Assembly: GCA_022570795.1 (NCBI GenBank)
Contig: JAKUDP010000001.1
Span: 2,976,001-3,040,000, forward strand
From: Sphaerulina vaccinii
Lineage: Eukaryota > Ascomycota > Dothideomycetes > Mycosphaerellales > Mycosphaerellaceae
Direction of reading: 5' to 3'
Length of the DNA: 64,000 nucleotides
Every line of letters starts with the position of its first letter. The stretch's first letter is position 1. Below, piece after piece: positions 23,476-34,415 of the stretch. The translations under genes were made by a program, and so were the position numbers. The notes below the pieces were generated by a model. The model was not told the origin of the DNA, searched no databases, and was given only the letters and a program-made list of their open reading frames with translations.

Positions 23476-23937
23476 TACCAAATTGTGTACACGAGAGACG
23501 TTCGATTGCTGCCGCAGCACATTCTTACTGCCGCGCTCAGAGACATATACCATATGAGAAAGCTCAATGCGATACTCATGAAGTTCTGCCTCTACCCACA
23601 CACTGGTAGCTTCAAAGTCTCCACACACTGCGGTATTACTGTGGGTGTCCGGCTCCACGTATGCGGGAGCATATCTGGGCAACCATTCCTACACTAGAAG
23701 GTCATGCATCTACGAATCCTCCTATACGCCGGTGTGCCACATCGAGCCTGCAGATCCGTTCGCCAAGAAGCTACACTGCATAGCACCTGCGCTTGCTGCG
23801 ATCCTTGTTACCCAAGAGATAAAGGAAGCAGTCGTCATTACGAGAAGGAAGCACGAAGAAGCAATTACATGTATATATATTGAGCCCTGAGGTCATCAAG
23901 GTCTTCATGTTCGTACTGGTCTGAGGTGAAGTCAACT
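23476..23937. other. Intergenic region, no gene seen
   Basis: About 460 bp between VPS38 and the peptidase gene, containing a TATATATAT run at about 23873-23881, roughly 60 bp before the peptidase ATG, that could be its TATA element. Confidence 0.4.
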
Positions 23938-26171
23938 ATGGCCGCTAAATTTACAGCCAGTCTTGCGGCACTAGCATTATTACTGCCAAGCGCGGACTCC
24001 TGCCTTCGCGAACGGAGCTTCCACAGCCATGGTCTCACGAAGAGATCTGTAACGCCACGAGCAGAGCTTAGCCCGCATGAGCAGCTGATTATCGATGCCT
24101 TCGATAGCCAGCATATCGATAGGAACAGTTACTATTATACTCACGGTATGCCGAACATCGCTCGTACAGTACATCTGGCTAATCCTCGAGCGTCCAAGGC
24201 AACCACATCGCCGGCAAGAACCAATCTCAAGCTCAGTGGACAGCAGATCGATGGGCAGAAGCTGGTCTGACGTCCAGACTTGACAGCTACTATGTCTATC
24301 TCAACTACCCGGTCAGTAGATCTCTGTTATTGACTTGGCCGAACGGCACTACATACACGCCTACTCTAGAGGAGGCTGTTCTAGAAGAAGACGACACTTC
24401 GAGCTATCCGGATCGCATCCCAACATTCCATGGCTTCTCTGCGAGTGGCAATGTGAGCGCCGAGTATGTCTACATTGGTAAGGCAGCACAGCTCCACTCG
24501 AGCCTAGAGGTTCGCTAACATGATCTCTCCGCACTAGGCAGAGGCCAACAGGTCGACTTCGAAAGACTTATTGCACTTGGTGTCCCGCTTGAGGGCAAGA
24601 TTGCGCTAGCGCGATACGGAGGTCCGTTTCGAGGCCTGAAAGTAAAGAACGCGCAGGAACATGGCATGATCGGCGCCGTACTCTTCACCGATCCAAGGGA
24701 CGACGGTAATATCACAGTTGCGAACGGATACGCAGCATACCCGGATGGTCCAGCTCGCAATCCGACGAGCGTGCAAAGAGGTTCCGTTCAGTTCTTAAGC
24801 ACATACCCTGGCGATCCTACTACCCCAGGCTACCCTTCACGCAAGGACTCTCCACGAGCAGACAGGGGCAAGGTGACTCCATATATACCCAGTTTACCAA
24901 TATCGTACACAGAAGCACAGCCCATCCTTGCTGCCCTTGATGGATCCGGCACGCCTGGAGATGTGGTCAATAGGACGAACTGGGTAGGTGCGCTTAATGC
25001 CACTTACGCTACAGGACCTGCCACTAGTGTCAAGCTTGATCTCACGAACCTGATGGAAGACACGTACACAGACATTTGGAACGCCATCGGCATCATCAAT
25101 GGCACAAGTCCAGACGAGGCAGTCATCATTGGCAATCGTCGTGACGCCTGGATCGTAGGAGGTGCTGCAGATCCAAACAGCGGTACAGCGGTGATCGTTG
25201 AGTTGGGACGTGTCTTTGGCAAGCTACTCGCGCAAGGCTGGAAGCCGAAGCGTACTATCGTACTCGCAAGCTGGGATGCAGAAGAGTATGGCCTCATCGG
25301 CTCAACTGAGTGGGTGGAAGAATACATTCCCTGGATCAAGAACACAGTCGTGGCCAACCTCAATATCGATGTGGCTGTATCTGGTCCACATCCTGACATC
25401 TCTGCGACGCCGGAACTGCACCGCATTGCCCAGGATATCATGAAGAGAGTACTTTGGCCAGCTCTCGAAGGCAACTCGACTATGTATGATGTCTGGCAAC
25501 ACGATACGGATGGCGCGATTGGAGTCCTAGGTTCGGGAAGCGATTATACTAGTTTCGTTCACCGTGGTGTCGCAGCGATCGATATGGGATCCAATCCTGG
25601 TCCAACGGATCCTGTATATCATTATCACAGCAATTTCGACTCGTATCACTGGATGAGTGAGTTTGCTGACCCGGGCTTCCTGGCGCATAAGTCGATGGGA
25701 CAATATTTGGCTCTGCTTGCCTACCATCTGGCTTCTGATGAACTTCTACCTCTCGAACCTCTTAATTACGCGACCGAGATGTCCAAATACTACCAAAGTC
25801 TTCAATACACGATCGGCAATTCGACACGACCGGACTTTGATGCTTCCAGTCTCGAAGATGCCATCTCTACGTTCCGAGTCCAGGCACAGGAAGCTGCCGA
25901 CTTAGCCCGAGGCGACGATGCTGAGATCTTGGCTGTTGTGAATCGAAAGTACAAGGACTTTCAACGCGGCTTTACTAGCCAAGGTGGATTACCTGATCGC
26001 AAGTTCTACCAACATCTGATCTTTGCACCAGGCTTAGACACCGGATATGCGCCAGTAACATTCCCAGGTATAACAGAGGCAATTGAAGGAGAGAAATGGG
26101 ACCAGGCAGAGGAGTATCTGGAGAAGACTGTGAAGGCTATTCGAGTTGCTGGGAATGTCCTGAAGACCTGA
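23938..26171 (+). CDS. Secreted M28 metallopeptidase (glutamate carboxypeptidase II-like), altered metal site
   Basis: Exons 23938-24145, 24199-24477 and 24538-26171 give 706 residues; both introns are phase 1 with CTAAT/CTAAC branch sites. A signal peptide covers residues 1-21. An N-terminal spacer, a protease-associated region (GKIALARYGG..RGLKVKNAQEHGMIGAVLF) and the M28B catalytic core follow. Metal-site residues visible are Asp374 (ADPNSG), the DAEEYG Glu pair, the Asp of NIDVAVSG and the His of YHYHSNFDSYHW. The first zinc ligand, normally His in GNHRDAW, is Arg363 here (GNRRDAW), a CAT-to-CGT change. The C-terminal dimerisation-like domain is complete. Because the reading frame is otherwise intact, this may be a catalytically weakened or inactive member, like the transferrin receptor branch. 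Confidence 0.87.
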
Positions 26172-26741
26172 GATCATCAATCGCGATTGCATAACATTAG
26201 TGTCCTGAAACAGGCAGCTTCCAGTCCTTTGCCTCTGATCATAGCCGGACCGGAGGCGTAGTGTAGAACACATCCAGTGAGCTACAGGTCGCCTTCTCGG
26301 GTGTATGACCTTCGTGACCCCATAAGGTAGTAGCAAATATCCGCACAGATTGTAGCAGATCATCATGAAACGACACCAAGTGGCGTCACAGTGCCCGTGC
26401 CTGATGGTACTTGTGGCCATTGAAGGAGCAGGAGTCGCACATGGCGGGACCTGAGATAGGGCGAGTCTATCAGCACATTGGATTGTGTCATTCGAATAAG
26501 TTTACACCTCGTCGGCTCTGCAGAGATACTTGATGCGTCATGTCGTTGACCAGGCAAGCAGACGAAACTGAGCAGAATACATCGACGCCAAGACTTTGAT
26601 ATGGCCCCACTTCCAGGCCATTCCGACATCGGTCTGACACACCGTTCCTGTCTCGGAGTAACCACTCTCGCAAACAACATATAGTCAGTGTCATAGCAAC
26701 ACCGCAGAACTTGTGTCTCAACTTCCGCAACCTTCATCATC
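26172..26741. other. Intergenic region, no gene seen
   Basis: About 570 bp separating two + strand genes. Nothing beyond promoter and terminator sequence is apparent. Confidence 0.4.
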
Positions 26742-27711
26742 ATGGGTGCCTTCTACGAATTGATACCAGACAACATATACGAATGGATTCTACAACAGAA
26801 GATGTTCTGGGTAGCCACAGCCCCGCTAAGCAAGAGTGGACATATCAATGTATCGCCAAAGGGAGGCCAGTACTTCGGTCTAGTCGACAATAAGACTTTC
26901 TGGTATATGGACTTGTCAGGCTCAGGTGTAGAGACAATCTCTCACCTTCGCGAAAACGCACGTATCACAGTAATGCTTCAAGCCTTCGAAGGCTCTCCAC
27001 GGATCGTAAGGCTATGGGGACTTGGTAATTATTCAATCCCATGTTTCTAGCGGATATAACACCATAGATATCTCGTACTGATCATATCCAGGCCGTATCC
27101 TCGAACATTCCTCCCCAGAATTCAACGACTTCATAGCTCTCCACTCCATCAAAACAATCCCCGCCACAAGATCCATCATCATCGTAGACGTCCACCAAGT
27201 CGGCTCTTCATGCGGCTACTCAGTACCAATGTACGAATTCAAATCTTTCAGAAAGACTCTCAATCAGGTCTTTGAGAAACGACAAGAGAAATTCGAGAGT
27301 GGTAAGAAAGAAGAGTCGATGGATCGGTATTGGGCGTATAAGTCTGCATGGTCCATGGACGGACTCCCGGGTATGCAACGTGGTCTCGATACAGGTGCTC
27401 GAGAAGCTGTTGAGCCGATTGTGAAGATGGTAAGTATCTCTCTTCTCGTTCGTGAATGGATGTATACGTATGCTGACGACTTGATCCAGATTGGTCCTTA
27501 TGCTCCAGCAGCGCCTTTCGGTCCGAAGTCATTCAAGCTGAGCAATCAGATCCGATACCAATTGTCCAAATTGAATACGACGCAGATTCAATTGCAGACA
27601 GTCCTGTTGATCACTCTTCTAGCGTTCGTGATTGGAATCGCGATGGCGACATATGGCCCTCTGATTGCTGAGACGCAAAGAGGGAGCCTTTCGAGGCTGT
27701 TAGTATTGTGA
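26742..27711 (+). CDS. Pyridoxamine 5'-phosphate oxidase-like FMN-binding protein with C-terminal membrane anchor
   Basis: Exons 26742-27024, 27092-27429 and 27490-27711 give 280 residues. The first 100 residues match the split-barrel FMN-binding family (QQKMFWVATAPLSKSGHINVSPKGG, FWYMDLSGSGVETISHLRENARITVML). The second exon completes the barrel (VGSSCGYSVPMYEF). The third ends with a transmembrane helix (LLITLLAFVIGIAMATYG). Such fungal proteins bind flavin, but the substrate is unknown. The second intron is 60 bp with no in-frame stop, so intron retention would add 20 residues; its GTAAGT donor and GCTGAC branch favour splicing. Confidence 0.8.
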
Positions 27712-27839
27712 AGAGAGCTCTAGACTCAAAAGTTTGTAATGTAATGCAATCGCAATTGATGATCTCAAAACACTAATGTTATGATCTGACAGAGACAGCC
27801 ATTCTCGACTCATGATTCATTGCTAAGTCATGCAGTGTC

Positions 27840-28442
27840 TTATGACCAGTACTCCCTCTCAACAAGTACAGTCTCGTTACTCGCGGTCCCATACCCTTCT
27901 ATTGTCTGGTTCGCAGCAGTTTGACAATTCCTCTCAGGATTTCCACCACAAGGACCATACCGTGGACCATCCCAGCACCAAACCCTCATCGAGGCCCATG
28001 TCAGATCTATGCAAGGAATACCTTCATGGAGAATTAGTATTCTGAGGTCAACACATTGTAGTATATCACAAAAGTGAGGCCACGAACCTGGTATCTTCCG
28101 CCAGTTCCATCCTTCGCAATTGGCACCCGACCATAGAGATGTTGTACACCTGGATCCTTCGAGTAATATAAACGATCCAACGACATCCGTTACTGGATAG
28201 CACTTTCCAGTGGTGTATTTGAGGGTACCCGCAGAGTTCAATGGATTGTGAAGAAGGGAAGATTGTGGCTTGAGGTTGTCGAAATTGCAAGCAGGCCCTT
28301 CGAAGGCTAAGACGGTGAGCCAATAGTCCGAGTCGTAGTCCATTGGAGGATTATATGGCTCGCTCGATGGGAGAGCATTGCTTGTTGTGATGTTGAAGAC
28401 GAGGGCTGTAAGGACAGCTATGATATGCAGTGGCAGATTCAT
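27840..28442 (-). CDS. Small cysteine-rich secreted protein (effector-like)
   Basis: 200 residues from the ATG at 28442; the open frame upstream of it has no secretion-compatible start. A signal peptide covers about residues 1-23 (PLHIIAVLTALVFN...). The mature part has ten cysteines, an even number, in short motifs such as PACNFD, GKCYP, SRCTTS, ANCEGWNW, RVWCWDG and GPCGGN, and few repeats. Size, secretion signal and cysteine content fit apoplastic effector-like or structural secreted proteins. A possible 46-bp intron within the frame would create an early stop and remove four cysteines, so I prefer the unspliced model. Function is unknown. Confidence 0.6.
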   Translation of the reverse strand: MNLPLHIIAVLTALVFNITTSNALPSSEPYNPPMDYDSDYWLTVLAFEGPACNFDNLKPQSSLLHNPLNSAGTLKYTTGKCYPVTDVVGSFILLEGSRCTTSLWSGANCEGWNWRKIPGSWPHFCDILQCVDLRILILHEGIPCIDLTWASMRVWCWDGPRYGPCGGNPERNCQTAANQTIEGYGTASNETVLVEREYWS

Positions 28443-28890
28443 GGTGGTTGTATGGTTCGATCGATCGAGGACTAGTGATGGTCTCTTCGCGCATACATAT
28501 GTATGCCTGGTGAGTATGGATGCTGATGCCACAATGGCGAGTAACAAATCACTGACACGTGCTGGGAGGTAACAAAGGATATCATGCGCCAGGTATGTGA
28601 TCGTGCACAGTCTCAATATATGAGACATGATGCAAGAAGTGGACACTGTACCTGTACACGGACGTGCCACATGATGGGAGTACTGTAATATCAATGATAA
28701 ATCTCGCGTGTTTGCGCGTTCTTATCACACTGTTCCTATATCACTTATGAGAAAGTCGTATTGTGACGGTTTCGTTGATGAGGACCTGTTCGACTACGAC
28801 GCTCTTGTTCACATCTGTACAGAAACGTCTCCGCAGCATCCCGCTCTCTGTGCCCATCGTGAGGTGTCCCTAGTCTCATGCCATCCTGCT
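28443..28890. other. Intergenic region, no gene seen
   Basis: About 450 bp upstream of the Cys-rich protein. Repeated CATATGTATG near 28494-28506 is the only local pattern. Confidence 0.4.
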
Positions 28891-29947
28891 CTACAGTAAT
28901 GAGACGAGAGCCAGGAGACCAAATACGCTCAACACGTTGGCGAACGAGGCACCAACAGTCGCGGCACTCGAGGTAGGTGCATCGGTCTTGTTCACTCGTT
29001 GACACAGCATCTGTCTTGATCCCGGAATCGCATTCAATACAATAACTTGTAGCTCTTGGTTTGCCTTTTGGTAAAGTGTCTCGTTGGTGCCGTTCGTCTG
29101 GCGATAGCTGTGGAACATGAAACTCTCGCCACTGGTAAGAGGTCGAGAGACGCCAGGAGGATACGTGATCTCCTCACTCGAAGTTATGTTGCCCAGCTCT
29201 GTCAGAACATGTTAGCACTGCCATTGACGTGACTTGTAAACTCAACTTACGTTGACCACCATACGCGCCGCAAGATCTTCCAGGGTACTTTGTTGTGTTG
29301 AAGATGCTTTGACACTGTGGGAGTTCGGCGAAGCCTCTGCCGGGCAATCCGCACACGCCTCCATTCCCGCTCCATAGAGCGCTGGCATTGAGCATAGCTG
29401 CAACACAGTCTTCCCCGAAGACACCCGTACAGTCGCCATTGTCACTCTCTGTGTATCTATTCGTGATATCGGATGGCAGACCCTGCATGTCAAAGTACGC
29501 TGCGCATAGTTGGCCTGGTCCCTTAGACGTGTGTGCCCCACTCTCGCTGAAGGTCCTGTTCAATGCATCCTGGATCTCACCACCCTCAGGCCATTGGAAG
29601 TCGTATGCAACGTTCACAAAGTGTGGATCCTCGAGCTCCTGTCCAAGTGCTTTTGCGCCATTTTCTGCATAAGCTCCATTGTTAGGCAAGTCACCAACTT
29701 CTACGTTCGTGACATTCACACGCCAGGTCCATTGTTCTTGTACGCCTGGAAAAGCCGTGAAGTTGAAGGTGACCGAGCTAGTTGCACCAGGAGTTTGAAC
29801 TCGATCATAGACGGCTTGTGTAGTGATATTGGACACATTGGTACCAAAGCCGCCAGGTCCCCAGCCATAACCAATCGCACCTCCAAAATCACAGCTCGCG
29901 GACGCTGATCCTAGCCAGAGAGTCAGGATAGCGAGTGTTGTAGACAT
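28891..29947 (-). CDS. GPI-anchored surface protein
   Basis: Exons 29251-29947 and 28891-29198 (52-bp intron, phase 1, ends TTCTGACAG) give 334 residues. A signal peptide spans residues 1-18 (MSTTLAILTLWLGSASAS). The ectodomain has many NxT/NxS glycosylation sites (NVSNIT, FNFT, NVTNVE, NRTF, NAS, NTT, NGTNET) and about eight cysteines. The C terminus ends in a Ser/Ala spacer and a hydrophobic tail (VLSVFGLLALVSLL) without charged residues after it, the pattern of a GPI-attachment signal. The first exon alone reads through into the intron and would miss this tail. The ectodomain resembles no family I can name; cell wall or surface location is inferred. Confidence 0.78.
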
Positions 29948-30898
29948 GTCGACCGATGCTAGAGGCAGCGCGTTCTCAAAGGTAAGTGCTGGCTGTGAGA
30001 GACTCGAGATGTAATATGAGGTGTCTCAGACAAGTAGTCTAGGACGGAAGCGGCTACCATTATGTAGGCATCGCTCAGCATCAAAGCGCGTGATCTACAG
30101 CGCTTCATTGCTGCAGGATTGGTATGAGGGATCCATACTCCGCGGTCTGCCCAACCTTCTCTGTGGCGGTGCAGCATATACCACACAGCCCGAGTGGAGA
30201 TGACACTACACAAGTCGGCAAGCGGCTGTTGATCGCGTGGCTCTGCATGCCATTGCCACTGTTATACCGACCGCTCGCAAAGTGTAACAACGAATCGCTG
30301 CCATGCAAACCATGGATGCGATATGATAGCCCTACACTCATGCGATGTGCGACTGCAAAGTGACGTTCTGCTGCGCGAAGGAAGTGGATGCTTTCTGCTT
30401 GTTCTCGAAGGATGCACTCAGCCGCGGTTTCATTGGTCAATATGATGCGGCTCTGCTGAGATCAGTAAGTGAAGTGTTGATCATCCCGGATGTCGCGCCT
30501 TGGCCTCGTGACTAGCTACGTCTTGGCTCGACGAGCTGGAAAAGCATTCGCAGTTCCACCTCCTAGCACGTCTGTCGCCGATCAGTCGGCGACCATTATA
30601 TGTGGAATATTGGTCAAGTGATAGGTCCTATACTTCTTTCGTCTGGGTTTTGGAGCCACTATATGCCGGTTGATGTTCGGTGTAGTGGTAGGCTGGAGGT
30701 ACGGACCAAGAGATACGTCCGGATGCCAAAAGACGTCCATGTCGACTCCATAGGTGCCTTAGATCAGAAGATGCGAGAAGCAGGCTCTATTTGCTGAGTC
30801 GCATATTGGTGCCGCAGCAAACAAGTGGTAGCCATGCCTTCCTGCAGACCATGTTCTGCCTCGTAACGTTTCAAGCGGAGATTGCCATTGACCATACA
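29948..30898. other. Intergenic region, no gene seen
   Basis: About 950 bp between divergent genes. Open frames of 60-110 codons lie here on both strands, but none has a start context, domain or composition to support it. Confidence 0.45.
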
Positions 30899-31198
30899 AT
30901 GCCTTTACCTGCAAGTGTGACAGGCATGGCCACGTCTGACCTTGAAGACGAGCCAACAGATTATGAAGGTGATCCGCTGGCTTACGCGAGCGATACGTTG
31001 AGCTGCGATAGTAGTTGGGCGAGCCACGAGAGGGATCCACTGCTACAGGGAGGTAGCTACCGAGGAGGGCGGCTGACGCGACTGCGATGTTACGGCTGTC
31101 ACTGGACGTTCGAGCAGGTTGTGTTGTTTCTGCTGGCACTAATAATCATGATGCTAATAGGCCTGTACTTTGTGCTGCGGTGGGTGAAGGACTTGTGA
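30899..31198 (+). CDS. Small single-pass membrane protein, hypothetical
   Basis: 99 residues from the ATG at 30899 (MPLPASVTG). The N-terminal 65 residues are acidic with Asp/Glu/Ser clusters. Near the C terminus is one strong hydrophobic helix (VVLFLLALIIMMLIGLYFVL), followed by RWVKDL. Charge distribution puts the basic end next to the helix, suggesting a tail-anchored or type II protein. The frame is open another 36 codons upstream through non-ATG or ATG codons (for example 30851). No homologue comes to mind. Confidence 0.45.
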   Translation: MPLPASVTGMATSDLEDEPTDYEGDPLAYASDTLSCDSSWASHERDPLLQGGSYRGGRLTRLRCYGCHWTFEQVVLFLLALIIMMLIGLYFVLRWVKDL

Positions 31199-31481
31199 CG
31201 TCCCACTTAAGTCCGTTGACAGGGTACTGCAAGAAGCAGCTGTTCACGCGATCTGTCGAGTGTTGAGTGGATGTTGCTGAAGGTCGAAATGCCGGACCAT
31301 GGCTGAAGCTGCAAATCTTCATCTCATTCATCATTTATCTGCAATTCCAAGATCCCGAAATACGCTTAACGCTCAACCGCACAACATGATGCTAATCCTG
31401 ACCCCTCGCTAGCTATGCCCAAGTCAAACACGACCAATGCGTATGCACACTCGCACATTGAAGTCGAATTCAGTAAGCGCT

Positions 31482-34415
31482 TCACAACATGCTTCTTACG
31501 CCCTCTAACCTCCACCTCACATCCTTCAGCACTTTGCTTGTGGGCTTCCACTCCTCGAATTCCTTCACAAGCTCCTTGACTTCAAGCTGCAGCCTCGGAT
31601 CCTTCTTGACTAAGTCTTCTTCAAGCATACCTCTTACAGCCCAAGGCAGCACAAAGGGATTCTTTTCAGCAGTCCCAGTCAACGGCGCAGGTTCGTAAGC
31701 ACTCATGACTGGAGCAATACCAGGTGGCGCCAGACTCAAGCTACCAAGCGAGCCGCGTCGCATGTGGTTAGCAGCGGTCATGTTAGCTGGATAGCTAGCA
31801 TACGAGCCACGCCGAGAAGCAGCTTCTTCCATACTCCGACGTGTGTCATCAACAGACGTCTTCCGATGTGCCTGGAATGTTGCAGCCGAGACGTCGCTAC
31901 TTTCCAGTGCGAACTCAATAGCCGTGCGATAGACCGCAGGATCATCGTAGACTCTGCTATGACCTGCTCCACCAACGATACTGCCAGCAAGTGGTGCTGA
32001 GATTTCGCGCAGCAGGCCATGATCGCTAACGCCCAGGTTACGGAGCTTAGCCGCAAAGACGACCAGGTGGATTAGGAAGTTCGAAGTGTGGAGCTGTCCA
32101 TCGATGAAGATTGTCCGATTTACGTACGGATGGTGCAGCGGCGTGTGCAGGCTTGACTCCAGGCTTACAAGCTGATCATCCAATCCTCCGACTAGAGTGA
32201 TGCGAACACCGTGCCGAAGACATGTATCGAGAGCGTCCGCGTATGCAATGGACACTTTCGACGCCCTGTCTGAGAAGTCGAAAAGCTCAAGCGCACTTCC
32301 CCCGAAGAATCTAGATTTGTACTCCAGGAATGGTCCAAGGTTGATACCAGCCATAGCACATATGCCGATTCGTGCATTTGGTGAAAGGCATCCAAGCTGA
32401 ATAAGTTTCGCAACGAGCATTGTCGCTACTGGTACTCCTTGGCTATGGCAAGCTACCATGATGAAGTCAGCTTGTCGTAGCTGGGACAACCAGTTCAACA
32501 AGAGCTTCCACAAAGTGTTGACTCTATCGCCCACTAGACCCTCGCCCTCAAGCGCGACCTTCTCAACCACAACATCTTTGATATCTGGCTGATGTTCTAG
32601 ACACCACTTCTTAACAGATGCTGCGGCATAGTTCGCAAAGCGTATAGATGTGCCGGTAGGTTGACCAAGTACTCTCTGTAACAGTGCTGCTGGAAAGAAC
32701 CCATGGACACCAATAGCAATGGCTTTGTGCACCTTGTGCGGGTGAGGTGACACAAGTGGGTGCTGTGGAGGTCTCGCGGGTTGCATGAGATGCAAAGAAG
32801 AGCCAATATACTGTGTCAATCGATCCAGATATCCCAGATTGTTCACTGTCGGATATGTGTCTCGAAAGGTTGGGAGCACCAGATTGGGATGCGTTTGTTT
32901 TAGCTTGCCTCTCTGTATCGGCGCAGGAGAGCCTTCTGGTGTATCGTTTGGAGTGAAAAATGCTAGGGTCTGTGTTTGGGACTCTGTCGGTGTGGCTGCC
33001 GCTGTCGTCTCACCAGAGAGATCCTTGTCCTTCGACTTCTGCTTTCGACCACGCCGTAGAAGTGATCCACTTCTCTTCACTTCGACGTTCTTGTCGCGCT
33101 GTTCGTTAAACTGCGCCACCTCAGGATGACTTTGTGACGGCGTGTCTGCTACTGCAAGCTCGCCGACCAATTTCTGTGTGTCCTCTTCGCTTGCTTTCGA
33201 TCTTGCCTTCGGCTTGTCCTTGGACCAAAATGCCCAGCCTGACGACCTGGGCCTGTCCTCATCGTCCCGGGGCTTCGCTGTCTCGGTTGCCTTATCATCC
33301 TTTGCTGCAGCTTCTGCTACTACAGGAGCTTGCACTTCAGACGTCTGCTGTACTTCTGCCTGTGGCTCAGCTGGCTGCTCTGCAATTGGCTGCCCATTCT
33401 GTTCCCGCTGTACACGATCTGCCTCTCTCTGCCGCTCTTCCTCTTCAGCCTGCTCTTTCTGTGCTTTGCTCCATAGCCCGAACCACGATCGAGTCGAGCC
33501 GTACTTTGTGTTTGCGCTCATCTCCGGCCGTAGCTCGCCATTCGGATCTTCCTCGTCTCTTTCTTGTTCCTGTGGGTTGGTCTCCTCTTGATGTCCCACA
33601 TCCGGTGTTCCAGGTAGAGGCGTATCAGTAGCCTGCTCAGCGATGGCGCCATCTATGGCCATCTTGTTGTTGCTCTTTAGCACCTCTGCCTCGCTGCTTT
33701 CTCCATCTGGTCGTGACCACCACCCAAACCAACCACCTGAAGCAGGTCTCATGCTTGCCGTTTCCGTCTTCGCATCGTCCTCCACTGGTGCTGGCGCTGG
33801 CGTATGAGTAGGCTCAGGCTCAGGCGGTAAGGGAGCTTCCTCTTCGACAACGGCCACCTTGCTTTCGACTGGAAGTGGTTTCTCCTGCTGCTTCTCGCTG
33901 GCCTTCACCTTCTCGTCTCCGCCCAGACTCTTCCGCGACTTGGGGACGCTGGCAGGGTCGGGTACAGCGTAGACTCTCGTTGCTTCAGCTACTAACGGGA
34001 CGCTCTTTCTGCTGGCGCCTTTAAAGCTCTTGCTAACGTTCTGACTGGGTCTCCGATTGCCGTCCTCTTTGCTGGAAGATTCTGACGAGACTCCCTTATC
34101 GACAGATATGCTCTCTGGCTTGACTACCGCAGCAGTTGGCGACGCTTTCGACTTCCACGAGGCCGCTGAGTACCAGCTGGCACGGGTTCCTGGTGCAGCC
34201 TGAGGCGAGCGTCTCCGAGGCGTGGTTGTATTGTGACTGCTGCTGCTGCTGCCGCTGACCGCACCACCTGCCTTCGGCGCTGACTCCATCGAGACGACGT
34301 GTTTCGCTCCATCGTCTTTCGTGTTTTGGGCTGATTGGTTATCGTTGGCTGGGGCAGGCTCCGTATCAACATCGTTATCGCCGCTCAATCTGGTCTTCTT
34401 CCGCGCCGGAGCCAT
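31482..34415 (-). CDS. YML020W-like alpha/beta hydrolase-fold protein
   Basis: A single exon of 977 residues. The N-terminal 500 residues are low-complexity, rich in Pro, Ser, Lys and Glu, and include two WFGWWS/WFGLWS-like tryptophan motifs and a WAFWSKDKPK motif, probably disordered. From about residue 535 a globular domain starts (THPNLVLPTFRDTYP, then VHKAIAIGVHGFFP). It holds a nucleophile-elbow-like ACHSQGV with Ser658, and later ITLVGGLDDQLVSLES and FIDGQLH, which could supply Asp and His. This matches the uncharacterised fungal family that includes yeast YML020W. Lipase-like activity is inferred from the fold only. Confidence 0.8.
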   Translation of the reverse strand: MAPARKKTRLSGDNDVDTEPAPANDNQSAQNTKDDGAKHVVSMESAPKAGGAVSGSSSSSHNTTTPRRRSPQAAPGTRASWYSAASWKSKASPTAAVVKPESISVDKGVSSESSSKEDGNRRPSQNVSKSFKGASRKSVPLVAEATRVYAVPDPASVPKSRKSLGGDEKVKASEKQQEKPLPVESKVAVVEEEAPLPPEPEPTHTPAPAPVEDDAKTETASMRPASGGWFGWWSRPDGESSEAEVLKSNNKMAIDGAIAEQATDTPLPGTPDVGHQEETNPQEQERDEEDPNGELRPEMSANTKYGSTRSWFGLWSKAQKEQAEEEERQREADRVQREQNGQPIAEQPAEPQAEVQQTSEVQAPVVAEAAAKDDKATETAKPRDDEDRPRSSGWAFWSKDKPKARSKASEEDTQKLVGELAVADTPSQSHPEVAQFNEQRDKNVEVKRSGSLLRRGRKQKSKDKDLSGETTAAATPTESQTQTLAFFTPNDTPEGSPAPIQRGKLKQTHPNLVLPTFRDTYPTVNNLGYLDRLTQYIGSSLHLMQPARPPQHPLVSPHPHKVHKAIAIGVHGFFPAALLQRVLGQPTGTSIRFANYAAASVKKWCLEHQPDIKDVVVEKVALEGEGLVGDRVNTLWKLLLNWLSQLRQADFIMVACHSQGVPVATMLVAKLIQLGCLSPNARIGICAMAGINLGPFLEYKSRFFGGSALELFDFSDRASKVSIAYADALDTCLRHGVRITLVGGLDDQLVSLESSLHTPLHHPYVNRTIFIDGQLHTSNFLIHLVVFAAKLRNLGVSDHGLLREISAPLAGSIVGGAGHSRVYDDPAVYRTAIEFALESSDVSAATFQAHRKTSVDDTRRSMEEAASRRGSYASYPANMTAANHMRRGSLGSLSLAPPGIAPVMSAYEPAPLTGTAEKNPFVLPWAVRGMLEEDLVKKDPRLQLEVKELVKEFEEWKPTSKVLKDVRWRLEGVRSML

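Noticed and set aside
28040..28095. 46-bp intron in the Cys-rich secreted protein gene (minus strand GTTCGT..CTCAG)
   Set aside because: Splicing would produce a stop three codons later and lose four of ten cysteines; the donor is weak.
31482..34415. Long + strand open frames opposite the YML020W-like gene (for example 33134-33631 and 33142-33591)
   Set aside because: They mirror the minus-strand coding sequence, are dominated by Leu/Ser/Cys from its reverse complement and lack any domain.
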